DNA from: Candidatus Bathyarchaeia archaeon
GTDB taxonomy: Archaea; Thermoproteota; Bathyarchaeia; Bathyarchaeales; DTEX01
Direction of reading: 5' to 3'
Assembly (NCBI GenBank): GCA_038868075.1
Contig: JAWBXB010000007.1
Coordinates: forward strand, 1 to 64,000
DNA length: 64,000 nucleotides
The stretch's first letter is position 1. Each line of letters begins with the position of its first letter. This document shows, one piece after another, positions 45,426 to 54,371 of this stretch. The notes under the pieces were generated by a model. The model saw only the letters and a list, made by a program, of their open reading frames with translations, was not told the DNA's origin and did not search any database. Both the position numbers and the translations under genes were made by a program.

Positions 45426-45496
45426 TCGTTAACAAAAATCTTTCATCCTCGACCCTTAATTTTTAGGGGAAAATATAAATGAAGACGCTTATTATA

Positions 45497-45509
45497 ATAA
45501 CGACGTTAT
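45497..45509. promoter_or_regulatory. Palindromic site ATAAC-GAC-GTTAT (copy 3 of 3)
   Basis: It lies 31 bases before the ATG of the hemerythrin-like remnant, in an AT-rich promoter-like tract (ATTATAATAA). Same half-sites as copies 1 and 2. Confidence 0.45.
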
Positions 45510-45540
45510 AATATGCGTGGGGAGAATAATTTTGACAATA

Positions 45541-45779
45541 ATGAATCCAATATATGAATTTAAAGCTGACCACGCAAAAGTCAGAGACAGCCTACTTAAC
45601 CTTATTGAAGTGATCAATAAAAGAGATGCGTCCAAAGCGTGGAAATTTTAGTATATTTAGATAGGCTGGTTGGATCCCCACTCAGGTGGAAGGAAGAAAG
45701 TCTCTGTCCAATAATGGAGAAATTCTTTGGTAGGCAATACCACCTATATTCGCTTAGTGCGCATGACCATAAAATGTAA
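45541..45779 (+). pseudogene. Frameshifted hemerythrin-like (HHE) domain gene
   Basis: The first frame (45541-45651) reads MNPIYEFKADHAKVRDSLLN and on to KRDASKAWKF before TAG. A second frame from 45645 continues with YLDRLVGSPLRWKEESLCPI, then MEKFFGRQYHLYSLSAHDHK and TAA. The parts line up as one HHE helical bundle with D-H, E-E-x-x-[LY]-[CY]-P and E/A-H-D metal-ligand regions, split by a frameshift and truncated. Intact relatives bind a di-iron centre for oxygen or NO. Confidence 0.65.
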
Positions 45780-46161
45780 AACATGACTATTTAGAGTGAA
45801 AATCAAAAAATAACATTAACATCTCCCCATTCTCAGATTTGCCACGCACATATAAACACAACATTTTTTAAGTATAAAATAATGAATTAACATTTAAAGC
45901 TTTAACTGTATCAATACTGCATGAGTACTCAAACCTTAACCTTATATGAAGCGAATTAATTAGCAGTACTATCAAGATGCACAGTAATTGACACCTCATC
46001 TGAATATATAGAGGATTTTCAATGTTATCGTTCTTTGTAATTAATTATGGAAATTTATCTAATCTTTATTGTCTGGAATTTTCCATAAAAATGCTACTTT
46101 TAATAGGGAATGAAAAACTTATATATTTAATCCACCCAATTAAAATAGGTGGGGGGCATTC
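45780..46161. other. Intergenic region before the ABC importer
   Basis: No intact gene is seen. The last 45 bases carry a TATA box (TTATATATTTAA, 46119-46130) about 30 bases ahead of a short leader, and CCACC (46132-46136) and GGTGG flank the start site as a possible 5-bp operator. The GGTGGGGGG before ATG 46162 is the ribosome site. Confidence 0.5.
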
Positions 46162-47616
46162 ATGGATAAAAAGGCTATAACTCGTCTTCAAGCTATTATT
46201 ATAGCAGTAATTGTTGCTGCCGTAGCTATTGCTGGTGGCGTATACTACTATTATGCTACTTTACCAAAAGTTGTCACGATTAAAGTTGTAGCTATAGCTC
46301 ATGCCGCCCCGGGCATTCAAGCAATCGCTGAAGACTTTATGAAAAATTATCCTAATATTAAGGTTGAAACATTACTTTTTGATTGGGAGACTGGGAGAGA
46401 TAGACAATTACATGACATGGCTGTTAAGGCTGGCGAATTCGATGTTTATATGTGGGACTGCATTTATACTGGTGCTTTCGCACCTCACTGTTATACTCTC
46501 GATGAGTTAAAAAGTAAGTATCCGAATAGTGAAATATTTACGGATTACGGCGATTTCATAGAGTCTGTGGATCAGAGGTATGCCCATTGGGAAGGAAAAC
46601 GTATAGGATATGTTGTTTGCACCAACGTAATGGCAATGTTTTATAGAAAAGATTTGTTCGAAAGCTCTGAAATGAAGGCGCAATATAGAAGCTGGATAAC
46701 TGAGCATTATGATGAGATAAGAGCTATAATTGAAGAGTGCGGATTAGACGTAAATAGAATACCGATGGAGCTTGCACCACCCACAACACTAGAGGAGCTT
46801 GTGGCGACGGCTAGATTCTTTACTAGGAGATTCAATCCGAATTCTCCGACAGAAATAGGGAATACAATAATGGCTATGAGGACTCATACAATTCACTGGG
46901 AGTACTGTTGGTTATTCGCGCAATGGAGGAGGTCACCCGAGGGGCTAGCAACATGTGGACCAGTAACCCTACCATGGGGCGATCTATTTACATCAGAGGG
47001 TGAGCCAGCTTTCGATCCAAAAATAACTGATATGGGAATCAAAATCCTAAAGCTCTTTAAGTACCTCACTGAGTGCCAAACAGCCCCCATGGAGACAGAG
47101 TGGTCACAATGTATGGAGCATTTCGGTCGTGGAAGAGCAGCCATGTGGGCGGGCTCATGGGCTTCCGTGTTCATAGACTTTGTGGAGAAAGCCCCTGAAG
47201 AATATCCGGACATAGCTGGTAAAGTAGGTGTAGCAAAAGCTCCTGGTGTTGGAATAGATGGAACATGGCAGGTTGGCGTCAGCAAATATTCCAAGAACCC
47301 GAAGGAAGCATGGCTCTTCTGCCAATACATGATGAGCAGAGAGTCCATGATTAAAGCTTGGCAAGTAGCATCATCATTCCCAGTGAGAAAATCAGTTATA
47401 CAAGAACTTTCAAGCCGGTATCCAGTATTCTCAATCTTCCTAGAGGCTTTGCAGGATCCTGGTACAAGAACCTATGTGCCTGAAAACCCGGAGCTAGAGG
47501 ATTCGATAGCTAAGTGGGTTACAAGGTACATAGCTGGAGAGGTATCTGCTGAAGAGGCTATCAATGGTTTAGTTACAGAATGGAGGTATATACTTAGAAA
47601 ATATCTTGGTGAATAA
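46162..47616 (+). CDS. Extracellular solute-binding protein of a sugar ABC importer (family 1)
   Basis: 484 residues. A single N-terminal membrane segment (about 10-32) anchors it outside. The mature part has the MalE/UgpB layout: VTIKVVAIAHAAPGIQAIAEDFMKNYP near the start, the FDVYMWDCIYTGAF cleft strand, and RGRAAMWAGSWASVFIDF later. About nine cysteines are present, more than usual, so disulfides are possible. The permeases and ATPase that serve it follow. The substrate is probably an oligosaccharide or polyol but cannot be read. Confidence 0.88.
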   Translation: MDKKAITRLQAIIIAVIVAAVAIAGGVYYYYATLPKVVTIKVVAIAHAAPGIQAIAEDFMKNYPNIKVETLLFDWETGRDRQLHDMAVKAGEFDVYMWDCIYTGAFAPHCYTLDELKSKYPNSEIFTDYGDFIESVDQRYAHWEGKRIGYVVCTNVMAMFYRKDLFESSEMKAQYRSWITEHYDEIRAIIEECGLDVNRIPMELAPPTTLEELVATARFFTRRFNPNSPTEIGNTIMAMRTHTIHWEYCWLFAQWRRSPEGLATCGPVTLPWGDLFTSEGEPAFDPKITDMGIKILKLFKYLTECQTAPMETEWSQCMEHFGRGRAAMWAGSWASVFIDFVEKAPEEYPDIAGKVGVAKAPGVGIDGTWQVGVSKYSKNPKEAWLFCQYMMSRESMIKAWQVASSFPVRKSVIQELSSRYPVFSIFLEALQDPGTRTYVPENPELEDSIAKWVTRYIAGEVSAEEAINGLVTEWRYILRKYLGE

Positions 47617-47648
47617 ATAACCAATAATCCCCTTTTTCTTTTTAATTT

Positions 47649-48485
47649 CTATGCAGCAAAGATCAAACCTTTAACCAGGTATTTATGAACAGCTATTGCA
47701 AAGACTATTACTGGAAGCGCTATCACTACTCCAGCAGCCGACATCGGTCCCCATAGAACCCCATACTCCTGTGCGAAATAGGCTGCGAAAACTGTTACAG
47801 TCATACCCCTCTCAGACTGGGTTAACAATAGTGGTATTAGAAACTCTGACCAAGAGAATAGGAAGGCTATTGTCGCCGATGCTGCTAAACCTGAACCTGT
47901 CTGCGGTAATACTATTTTGAAGAAGGCGCCTATTTCTGTGCAGCCGTCCACAAGGGCTGCTTCATCCGTTTCTCTAGGCACATTCTTAATTACACTCATC
48001 ATTAACCATGTTGTTAGTGGAAGAGTTATTAGGGGGTAAATGAGTATTAGACCCCACACCGTATCATATATTCCTAGGGTTTTAACAATTATAACCAGTG
48101 GCAGCATTACTGCGACTGGCGGTATCATTCTTAGGCTCAAAATCCATGTTGCAAGTCTTGTTCCACCAAACCTATATCTTTGTATAGTGTACGCTATCAT
48201 TGCCCCTAAGAGCGCCGTTAAAATAGAATTGACTGAAGAAGATACGAGACTATTAATTAAGTAGGGTATTATCGCTGGAAAATGCCCTCTAACACCATAC
48301 ACCGCGCCAGTACCAAGCTCCATGTAATTTCTAAGCGTCGGATTCTGCGGGAGGAAGTAGGGTGCACCCCACTCGGCTATAGGTTTAAATGAGACTCCGA
48401 TCATCCATATGAATGGGCTTAAATACAATAGAACTACTGCAAAGGAAATTATTGTCATAGCTATGGTTAAACCTTCTCTTTTCAT
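47649..48485 (-). CDS. Sugar ABC transporter permease, MalG-like
   Basis: 278 residues with six membrane helices. The cytoplasmic EAA loop reads EAALVDGCTEIGAFFKIVLPQ, which contacts the ATPase. The N-terminus (ISFAVVLLYLSPFIWMIGVSFK) and the LITLPLTTWLMMSVIKNVPRETD segment fit the MalG class. It follows the MalF-like gene by four bases on the same strand. Confidence 0.92.
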   Translation of the reverse strand: MKREGLTIAMTIISFAVVLLYLSPFIWMIGVSFKPIAEWGAPYFLPQNPTLRNYMELGTGAVYGVRGHFPAIIPYLINSLVSSSVNSILTALLGAMIAYTIQRYRFGGTRLATWILSLRMIPPVAVMLPLVIIVKTLGIYDTVWGLILIYPLITLPLTTWLMMSVIKNVPRETDEAALVDGCTEIGAFFKIVLPQTGSGLAASATIAFLFSWSEFLIPLLLTQSERGMTVTVFAAYFAQEYGVLWGPMSAAGVVIALPVIVFAIAVHKYLVKGLIFAA

Positions 48486-48489
48486 AATT

Positions 48490-49425
48490 TCACCCCCAAA
48501 TTATCTCTTCAATTTTCAGAATCCTCATTATAATGGTTGTCAAAACGGTCGCCACTCCCAACAGAACTAATGAGAGCAGGGCCGTGTAGCCATATGAAGG
48601 ATAAAGACTCATAAGTGTGAAGCCGGTCTTAAAAATGTAGAATGGATAAGTTGTTGTGCTGCTGCCCGGACCACCATAGGTTAACGAATATACTGTGTCA
48701 AATATTTTTAGAGAGTCCACAACCCTAAGTAGGAGTATTGTTACAAGAGTGCTCTTACTCATCGGTAGTGTAATGAACCTAAACATTTTAAAGCCTTTAG
48801 CCCCATCAATATCGGCGGCTTCATAAACATCCTTTGGTATACTCTCAAAGGCGCTTACCATTGCAAGCGTTACAAAGGGTGTCCACTGCCATACATCTAA
48901 TAGAGCTAAGCATATAAGCGTGTTAGAGGGGTGCCCGAAGGGTGCGCTGAGCCATGGTTGCGGCTCAAGTCCAAGAGACTTTAAAATCTCGTTAAATGGT
49001 CCATGTGAGTAAAGGATTGTCTTCCAATTTAGCCCTATTATGACTGATGGAATCATCATTGGTATCAGTATGAGAACTCTCAAGAGTAAACTCCCACGCG
49101 TGTATTTTGACGTAAAGAGCAAAGCCAATAGAATTCCTAAAAGTATTTGGGCTGGCACAGACATGCTTAAAACCAATAATGTCCTTAAAAGGCTGTCCCA
49201 GCATTCACTATCAGACAATATTATTCTGAAGTTTTCTAAACCAACAAATCTTGGATAAGGATCTCTAGCAGGATGGAAGGAAAAGAAGATCATACCCCAA
49301 AGATAAACTGTCGGATAAATTACTAAGAATATTAGGAATGCAATTGCTGGTAAAGCCAATAAAGTAACTGGTCGCTTTAATTGTCTTAATGTTTTTGATA
49401 TGGAAGTAGATAAGTACCTAATCAT
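48490..49425 (-). CDS. Sugar ABC transporter permease, MalF-like
   Basis: 311 residues with six membrane helices and the EAA loop EAADIDGAKGFKMFRFITLPM. The YLWGMIFFSFHPARDP and FVGLENFRIILSD stretch after helix one is typical of MalF/UgpA permeases. It is divergent from the ATPase gene across a 126-bp promoter region and forms a heterodimer with the next gene product. Confidence 0.92.
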   Translation of the reverse strand: MIRYLSTSISKTLRQLKRPVTLLALPAIAFLIFLVIYPTVYLWGMIFFSFHPARDPYPRFVGLENFRIILSDSECWDSLLRTLLVLSMSVPAQILLGILLALLFTSKYTRGSLLLRVLILIPMMIPSVIIGLNWKTILYSHGPFNEILKSLGLEPQPWLSAPFGHPSNTLICLALLDVWQWTPFVTLAMVSAFESIPKDVYEAADIDGAKGFKMFRFITLPMSKSTLVTILLLRVVDSLKIFDTVYSLTYGGPGSSTTTYPFYIFKTGFTLMSLYPSYGYTALLSLVLLGVATVLTTIIMRILKIEEIIWG

Positions 49426-49551
49426 GAAATCTCCATCTTAATCTACCTCATGAAAATATTTAAGTTTATTTTCTTTTGCGGAACTACTAATTAAAAATTT
49501 ATTTAAGTCTTTTTACTCTAAAATATTGAAGAAAAGAGGTTAAGAATTGAA

Positions 49552-50646
49552 ATGGCGCGCGTTGTTCTCAAAAATTTGACTAAACGTTTTGGTAATGTGA
49601 TTGCTGTTAATAATGTGAATCTTGAGGTTAAAGATAAAGAATTCTTCATTCTTCTTGGTCCATCTGGGTGTGGAAAAACTACAACATTAAGATGTATTGC
49701 TGGTTTAGAAACACCTGATGAGGGAGAGATATATATTGGGGATAAACTGGTAAATGACCTCCCACCTAGAGAAAGAAATATTGCAATGGTCTTTCAAAGC
49801 TATGCATTATACCCCCATATGTCTGTCTACGATAACATAGCTTTTCCACTGAAGATGAGGGGGTTCCAAAAGGATGAGATAGATGAAAGGGTTAAGAGAG
49901 TTGCTGAGTTTTTGAAGATCTCTCATCTTTTAAATAGAAAGCCGGGGCAATTAAGTGGTGGAGAAAAGCAGCGGGTAGCTTTAGGCAGAGCAATTGTTAG
50001 AAACCCAGAGGTTTTCCTGATGGATGAGCCATTAAGTAATTTGGATGCTAAGTTGAGAGTCTATATGAGAACTGAACTGAAAAGGCTCCAAAAAGAGTTA
50101 GGTGTTACAACTGTATATGTTACCCATGATCAGGTTGAAGCCATGACGATGGCGGATAAAATAGCCATAATGAATCAGGGCACCCTGCAACAGGTAGGCA
50201 CACCATCCGAAGTATTCAATAGTCCAGCAAATGTTTTTGTAGCTGGCTTTATTGGAACACCGCCTATGAATTTTATTGATTGCACACTTAGGGAGGAGGA
50301 TGGAGTCTACATTCTAGACGCTGGCGCATTTACTTTAGGGATTTCACACTCTCTAGGTGAGGTTATTAAGAAGAAGTCTACAAGTACGGAGGTTATTTTA
50401 GGCATTAGGCCAGAGAATATTATAATAACAGAGGAGCCAGAAACAAAGAATTCTATTAAAACTGAAGTTTACGTGGTTGAACCATTAGGCTCTGAAGTCA
50501 TCATAGATTTGAAAATCGATGGTAACATAATTAAGGCTAAGTCTTCTGAAGAACTGAAGCTGGCAATTGGAGATAAAGTATGGATGAGATTTGATGAGAA
50601 TAAAATTCATATATTTGACAAAAAGACGGAGAAAACGATAATTTAA
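49552..50646 (+). CDS. Sugar ABC transporter ATPase, MalK/UgpC-like
   Basis: 364 residues. Walker A is GPSGCGKTTTLR, Q-loop FQSYALYPHMSV, signature LSGGEKQRVALGRAI, Walker B FLMDEPLSNLDAKL, H-loop YVTHDQVEAMTMADK. Residues from about 240 on form the TOBE/regulatory domain (ILGIRPENI). It powers the importer encoded on either side and may be shared with other importers. An AAATTTATTTAAG tract about 50 bases upstream may be its TATA region. Confidence 0.93.
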   Translation: MARVVLKNLTKRFGNVIAVNNVNLEVKDKEFFILLGPSGCGKTTTLRCIAGLETPDEGEIYIGDKLVNDLPPRERNIAMVFQSYALYPHMSVYDNIAFPLKMRGFQKDEIDERVKRVAEFLKISHLLNRKPGQLSGGEKQRVALGRAIVRNPEVFLMDEPLSNLDAKLRVYMRTELKRLQKELGVTTVYVTHDQVEAMTMADKIAIMNQGTLQQVGTPSEVFNSPANVFVAGFIGTPPMNFIDCTLREEDGVYILDAGAFTLGISHSLGEVIKKKSTSTEVILGIRPENIIITEEPETKNSIKTEVYVVEPLGSEVIIDLKIDGNIIKAKSSEELKLAIGDKVWMRFDENKIHIFDKKTEKTII

Positions 50647-50847
50647 TTATAAAACTCTCTTCTTTCATCCCCAATATTCATCCACTTTTCCCTTCTGTAG
50701 ACCAGCTTGCTGGTTTGATGGTAGGAGATAAAATAGAAGAACCTGAAAGATGTACTCTATCCTACTTAACTGATTTAGGTAGATCTTAAATTAATGCTAA
50801 TTTTATATTAGAGGGAGAAGAATATTAGAGTTGGAGGTAGACGAGAC

Positions 50848-51645
50848 TTGAAAAGGTTTTCGCAATTCCTCATTCCCTTAGTTATCGCTGTTTTTGCCAT
50901 TGCGGCAGTAGTTTTATTTACTCAATTTACTCAGCGTAAGACTGAGAATCCATTCAAATCCTTTTCTGAAATACAAGTTGGGGAGAGGGAGATCAGCGTT
51001 CTCTTTCTCGGCGAATCAACATTTGTTCTTAAAACCGTAAGACATACCATAATTATTGATCCCGCCTCAAAGATTTCCAGAGATGATGCAAAGATTTTAG
51101 GCAAAGTGGACGCTATCCTAATTACTCATGAGCATAGCGATCACTTCGTCTCTGGAGCCACACTTAACTTACATCAAGAATTTAATTGTCCAGTTATAGT
51201 TAATAAAGGAGCTTATGAAAGCCTAAAGAACTCCATTAGTGAGGAGGGTAAGCTGATCCTTATGAATTCTGGGGAAACGGTGATATTAGATGGGATAATT
51301 GTGGAGGCTGTTGAGGCGGATCATCCAGCTGATTCACCGCTCATGTACGTTGTAACCCTAGATGACATAACAATACTTCATGCGTCAGATTCGGGTTTCG
51401 TTCAATCTCTAGAGAGATTTTCTGGAAGAATTGATTTAGCTTTATTGCCGATAGGTTCTCCATCCCCCTCGGCTTCCCCATCGGATGCCCTTGAAATGGC
51501 AAGGGCGGTAATGCCAAAGAAAATTATTATGATGCATGGATCTGCAAGCGAGTTCTCTGAATTTAAAGATCTGATTGAGGATAGCGGGTTAAATACGGCT
51601 ATTGAAGAAGTTGAAGCATCAAAGCCACGGAAGATTTCACTATGA
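50848..51645 (+). CDS. Membrane-anchored metallo-beta-lactamase-fold hydrolase
   Basis: 265 residues from a TTG start. An N-terminal signal-anchor helix (about 8-28) places the enzyme outside. The metal site shows THEHSDHF, then DHPAD, DSG and the final MMHGS. This is the UlaG/YtnP-like branch (lactonase or phosphodiesterase-like) of the superfamily. The preceding 200 bp hold a short frame (VDQLAGLMVGDKIEEPERCT) with no start that may be debris. Substrate unknown. Confidence 0.8.
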   Translation: MKRFSQFLIPLVIAVFAIAAVVLFTQFTQRKTENPFKSFSEIQVGEREISVLFLGESTFVLKTVRHTIIIDPASKISRDDAKILGKVDAILITHEHSDHFVSGATLNLHQEFNCPVIVNKGAYESLKNSISEEGKLILMNSGETVILDGIIVEAVEADHPADSPLMYVVTLDDITILHASDSGFVQSLERFSGRIDLALLPIGSPSPSASPSDALEMARAVMPKKIIMMHGSASEFSEFKDLIEDSGLNTAIEEVEASKPRKISL

Positions 51646-51706
51646 GAACATCTCATTATTTTGTCTACTCACAATATGTTTTTGAAATTAATTATCTAGT
51701 ATTTCT

Positions 51707-52198
51707 TCAGTTAATGCGCAAACTTCTTATCACATCTATAATTAGTTCAACACTCCGCTCGATAGCCTCCCTAATTTCCGGACTGATTTTTGCTCCTAGA
51801 CTTAGGTCTTTAGGTTCTATACCAAGCAATATAACTTTTGCACCCATCTCCTCATGTATAAGGTCCGCCAAAATATAGAGCGGTATTACATGTGTTGATA
51901 TAGCTACGCCTGATATTTCCTCTGGATAGATAAGTTTAATTTCACCTGGTTTTCCACCAAAATGTGCAGCATCGATCAGTAGAACATGTGATGGTTTAAT
52001 ATATCTAATTTTTCCAATGAAGTTTTCCGGGGTTACGCCACCTCTTATAATTTTAACGTTTTTGGGCAGTTTACCTCTAAGTCTCCACGCGATCTTTAAC
52101 CCTACAGAATCGTCCCCTCTAAGCGGGTTACCGATCCCTAGTATCACAAGTCTTGAACAATCCTTTAACCATTCCATAAGATGCTCTTTAATTGTCAA
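51707..52198 (-). CDS. hycI: [NiFe]-hydrogenase maturation endopeptidase (HycI/HyaD family)
   Basis: 163 residues. VILGIGNPLRGDDSVGLKIAWRL holds the first Ni-binding Asp; LLIDAAHFGGKPG holds the second, and STHVIPL the His. The protease removes the C-terminal tail of a large subunit after Ni insertion. It is divergent from the hydrogenase operon that starts at 52312, so it most likely processes that large subunit; it may also serve HoxH. The TTG at 52198 is uncertain. Confidence 0.92.
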   Translation of the reverse strand: MTIKEHLMEWLKDCSRLVILGIGNPLRGDDSVGLKIAWRLRGKLPKNVKIIRGGVTPENFIGKIRYIKPSHVLLIDAAHFGGKPGEIKLIYPEEISGVAISTHVIPLYILADLIHEEMGAKVILLGIEPKDLSLGAKISPEIREAIERSVELIIDVIRSLRIN

Positions 52199-52311
52199 TC
52201 TGCATCAACTAATAATTGGCCAGTATTTACTATAAGATTTTGGTTTTAAAGGGAAAACTCTAAATAATCCAAATTTAAATTATACCTAATTCAATCGAAT
52301 GGGGGAAATGA

Positions 52312-52785
52312 ATGAAGAACACTAATATAGAAGAGCAGAAGGTTCTTCTCTATGATCCGACGAAGTGTACCGGTTGTCTCTTCTGCCAAACCGTCTGCTC
52401 CTATTATCATTTCAAGGAATTCAATCTAGAGAAAGCCCATTTACACATACAGTTTGATGAGAAGAGCATGGAGTTTGAGGCAATACATTGTCAACACTGT
52501 GAGGAACCGCTCTGTGTGGCAGCTTGCCCAAAAGAGGCCGCAGTAAAAGATGAGAAAACAGGATTGGTTAAAATAAACCCAATGAGATGTATTGGTTGCA
52601 AAACGTGTACAGTTGCATGCCCACTTTCAGTCCCATGGTTTAATGCTGATTATCATGTAGCTGTGAAATGTGATTTCTGTAATGGTGATCCAAAATGCGC
52701 AAAATTCTGCTCACCCCAAGCAATAAGGGTTGCAACTCGAAGTGAAGCTTGGGAGTTTAATAAAAGGATTTACTTGGAGGTTTAA
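52312..52785 (+). CDS. Four-cluster ferredoxin-like electron-transfer subunit (HycB/HydN/CooF type)
   Basis: 157 residues with four [4Fe-4S]-type Cys motifs: CTGCLFCQTVC, CQHCEEPLCVAACP, CIGCKTCTVACP and CDFCNGDPKCAKFC. It resembles the electron-input subunits of formate-hydrogenlyase and CO-linked hydrogenases. First gene of a five-gene unit, with GGGGGAAATGA upstream. It would pass electrons between an outside donor or partner and the hydrogenase core. Confidence 0.9.
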   Translation: MKNTNIEEQKVLLYDPTKCTGCLFCQTVCSYYHFKEFNLEKAHLHIQFDEKSMEFEAIHCQHCEEPLCVAACPKEAAVKDEKTGLVKINPMRCIGCKTCTVACPLSVPWFNADYHVAVKCDFCNGDPKCAKFCSPQAIRVATRSEAWEFNKRIYLEV

Positions 52786-52788
52786 AAT

Positions 52789-53469
52789 ATGGTTGCGAGT
52801 CTAGAGAATAATGTAATGAATTATTTGAGGGATATTCTCGGCAGCGATCTCATAGAAGCATATAGGCAGCGTGAAAGAAGAATATTCGTTAAGATTAAGC
52901 CAACAGCAATTAGAAAAACTGTTAAAGCATTAAAGGATCGTTATCAAACGCTAAGGTTCATGACTCTTTCAGCTGTCGATCTTGGCTTAGATATGGAATA
53001 CCTGTATCACTTCCATATAGATGGCATAGTTCTAACAGTTAGAAGTCTAAAACCCAAGGAAGATAATACTCTAGAATCAATCGCCGATATCATTCCAGCA
53101 GCAAACTTTATTGAAAGAGAAATATCCGACCTCTTCGGGATTACATTGGTTAATCATCCTCAACCTGAACACGGACTTATTTTAACGAGAGACTGGCTTG
53201 ATGAAAAACGTCCATTAAGGAAGCCATTGGAGGGGGAACTTCCATCAAAAGCTAGACCTGTCGCTGAAGCACTAATCTCAACTGGCTGCGTAGCCCCGAT
53301 CTCAGCCTTCATACAAAGAAGGCGTGAAGAAGCTGGACTCTCAAAGTTTCCTACATTCACTTTTACAAATGAAAATTTCATGAGTGAATTTCAGGGGATA
53401 ATTAAAGAAACCAGCTTAGGCGATAAAGCTGGTTTTGATTGGGAGAGGAGGAGACTTAGATATAAATAA
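52789..53469 (+). CDS. NuoC/EchD/HycE-N-like 30-kDa subunit
   Basis: 226 residues. The central block FIEREISDLFGITLVNHPQPE is the NuoC signature (E-R-E-x-x-D-L-F-G-I). LTRDW and KRPLRKP follow. An extra C-terminal tail of about 60 residues, with QRRREEAGLSKFPTF, is not part of the usual domain. In complex I and group 4 hydrogenases this subunit holds the large and small subunits together. GGAGG precedes ATG 52789, three bases after the previous stop. Confidence 0.87.
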   Translation: MVASLENNVMNYLRDILGSDLIEAYRQRERRIFVKIKPTAIRKTVKALKDRYQTLRFMTLSAVDLGLDMEYLYHFHIDGIVLTVRSLKPKEDNTLESIADIIPAANFIEREISDLFGITLVNHPQPEHGLILTRDWLDEKRPLRKPLEGELPSKARPVAEALISTGCVAPISAFIQRRREEAGLSKFPTFTFTNENFMSEFQGIIKETSLGDKAGFDWERRRLRYK

Positions 53470-53495
53470 TGTCATTGTATGGGAGGATTATAATT

Positions 53496-54371
53496 ATGAT
53501 TAGATATGCATTTTTCCTCGGATGCCAAATTCCAATGCGCCTACCAAATATTGAAATAGCCTCAAGAAAGGTCTTTGAAATTCTTGGGATTGAAGCAGTT
53601 GACCTATTAGGCTGTTCATGCTGCCCTGAGCCAGTTATATCCAGGATACTGGATGAGGCATCCGCCCTAGCTATATCAGCTAGAAACCTTACATTAGCTG
53701 AGGACCTTGGCTTAGATATGATGAGTTTATGTAACGGTTGCTATGAAACATTGGCTGAAGCTAGCGAGATATTGAAGCATGATGTAGATAAAAGAAATTG
53801 GGTAAATAATATACTGAAGCACTATGGGAGAGAATATAAGGGGAAAACTAAAGTTAAGCATGTTATCGAAGTTCTATATGAAGATGTTGGTTTGGAAAAA
53901 ATTAGGAAAAACGTTGTTAAGCCCCAGAAGATTCGCGTTGCCCTCCACTATGGTTGCCACCTATACCGAGAATATGGAAGCTCCGATATAACGCGTAAGC
54001 CTAAAATGATGCGGGACATAGCTACACAAACAGGCGTGAAGGTAGTTGATTATGGACTTGAACGCTTATGCTGCGGCTACCCAAGTATGCAGGCTGATGA
54101 AGAATTTTCGCTAAAGCATAGGCTCTTAGTAAAATTGAGTAAAATGAGGGAGGTCGGAGCCGACGCTATTCTCACAGCTTGCCCAGCATGCATGATACAA
54201 TTTGAGATCGGTCAAGTAATGCTCAGATCACACGGCATACAATATAATATGCCATGCATAAATCTAATGGAGCTTCTCGCGTTATCCTTCGGCGTCCCAT
54301 ATAAGGATCTGCATCTTGAGCTTCATAGAAGCCCGGTTTTACAATTAGTCCAAAGGACGGAGGCGATTTAA
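53496..54371 (+). CDS. Heterodisulfide-reductase subunit B-like protein (two CCG domains)
   Basis: About 291 residues. The first CCG domain has FFLGCQIP, GCSCCPEP and SLCNGCYETL; the second has HYGCHLYR, LERLCCGYP and TACPACMIQ. Together these are the ten or so Cys that bind the two noncubane [4Fe-4S] clusters of HdrB, which reduce disulfides. GGGAGG (53481-53486) favours ATG 53496 over the ATG at 53469. Its stop is directly followed by the large-subunit ATG. HdrB next to a group-4-like hydrogenase is not an arrangement I know as standard. Confidence 0.9.
   Translation: MIRYAFFLGCQIPMRLPNIEIASRKVFEILGIEAVDLLGCSCCPEPVISRILDEASALAISARNLTLAEDLGLDMMSLCNGCYETLAEASEILKHDVDKRNWVNNILKHYGREYKGKTKVKHVIEVLYEDVGLEKIRKNVVKPQKIRVALHYGCHLYREYGSSDITRKPKMMRDIATQTGVKVVDYGLERLCCGYPSMQADEEFSLKHRLLVKLSKMREVGADAILTACPACMIQFEIGQVMLRSHGIQYNMPCINLMELLALSFGVPYKDLHLELHRSPVLQLVQRTEAI

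Noticed and set aside
42702-46161. Direct repeat of the tRNA-Leu 3' end as an attR site
   Set aside because: I looked for TTCGAACCCCAC and CCCCCCGC downstream and found no second copy within the window.
50701-50714. Hairpin ACCAGC-TT-GCTGGT after the MalK-like gene as a terminator
   Set aside because: No T-run follows, and it lies inside a short open frame; too weak to call.
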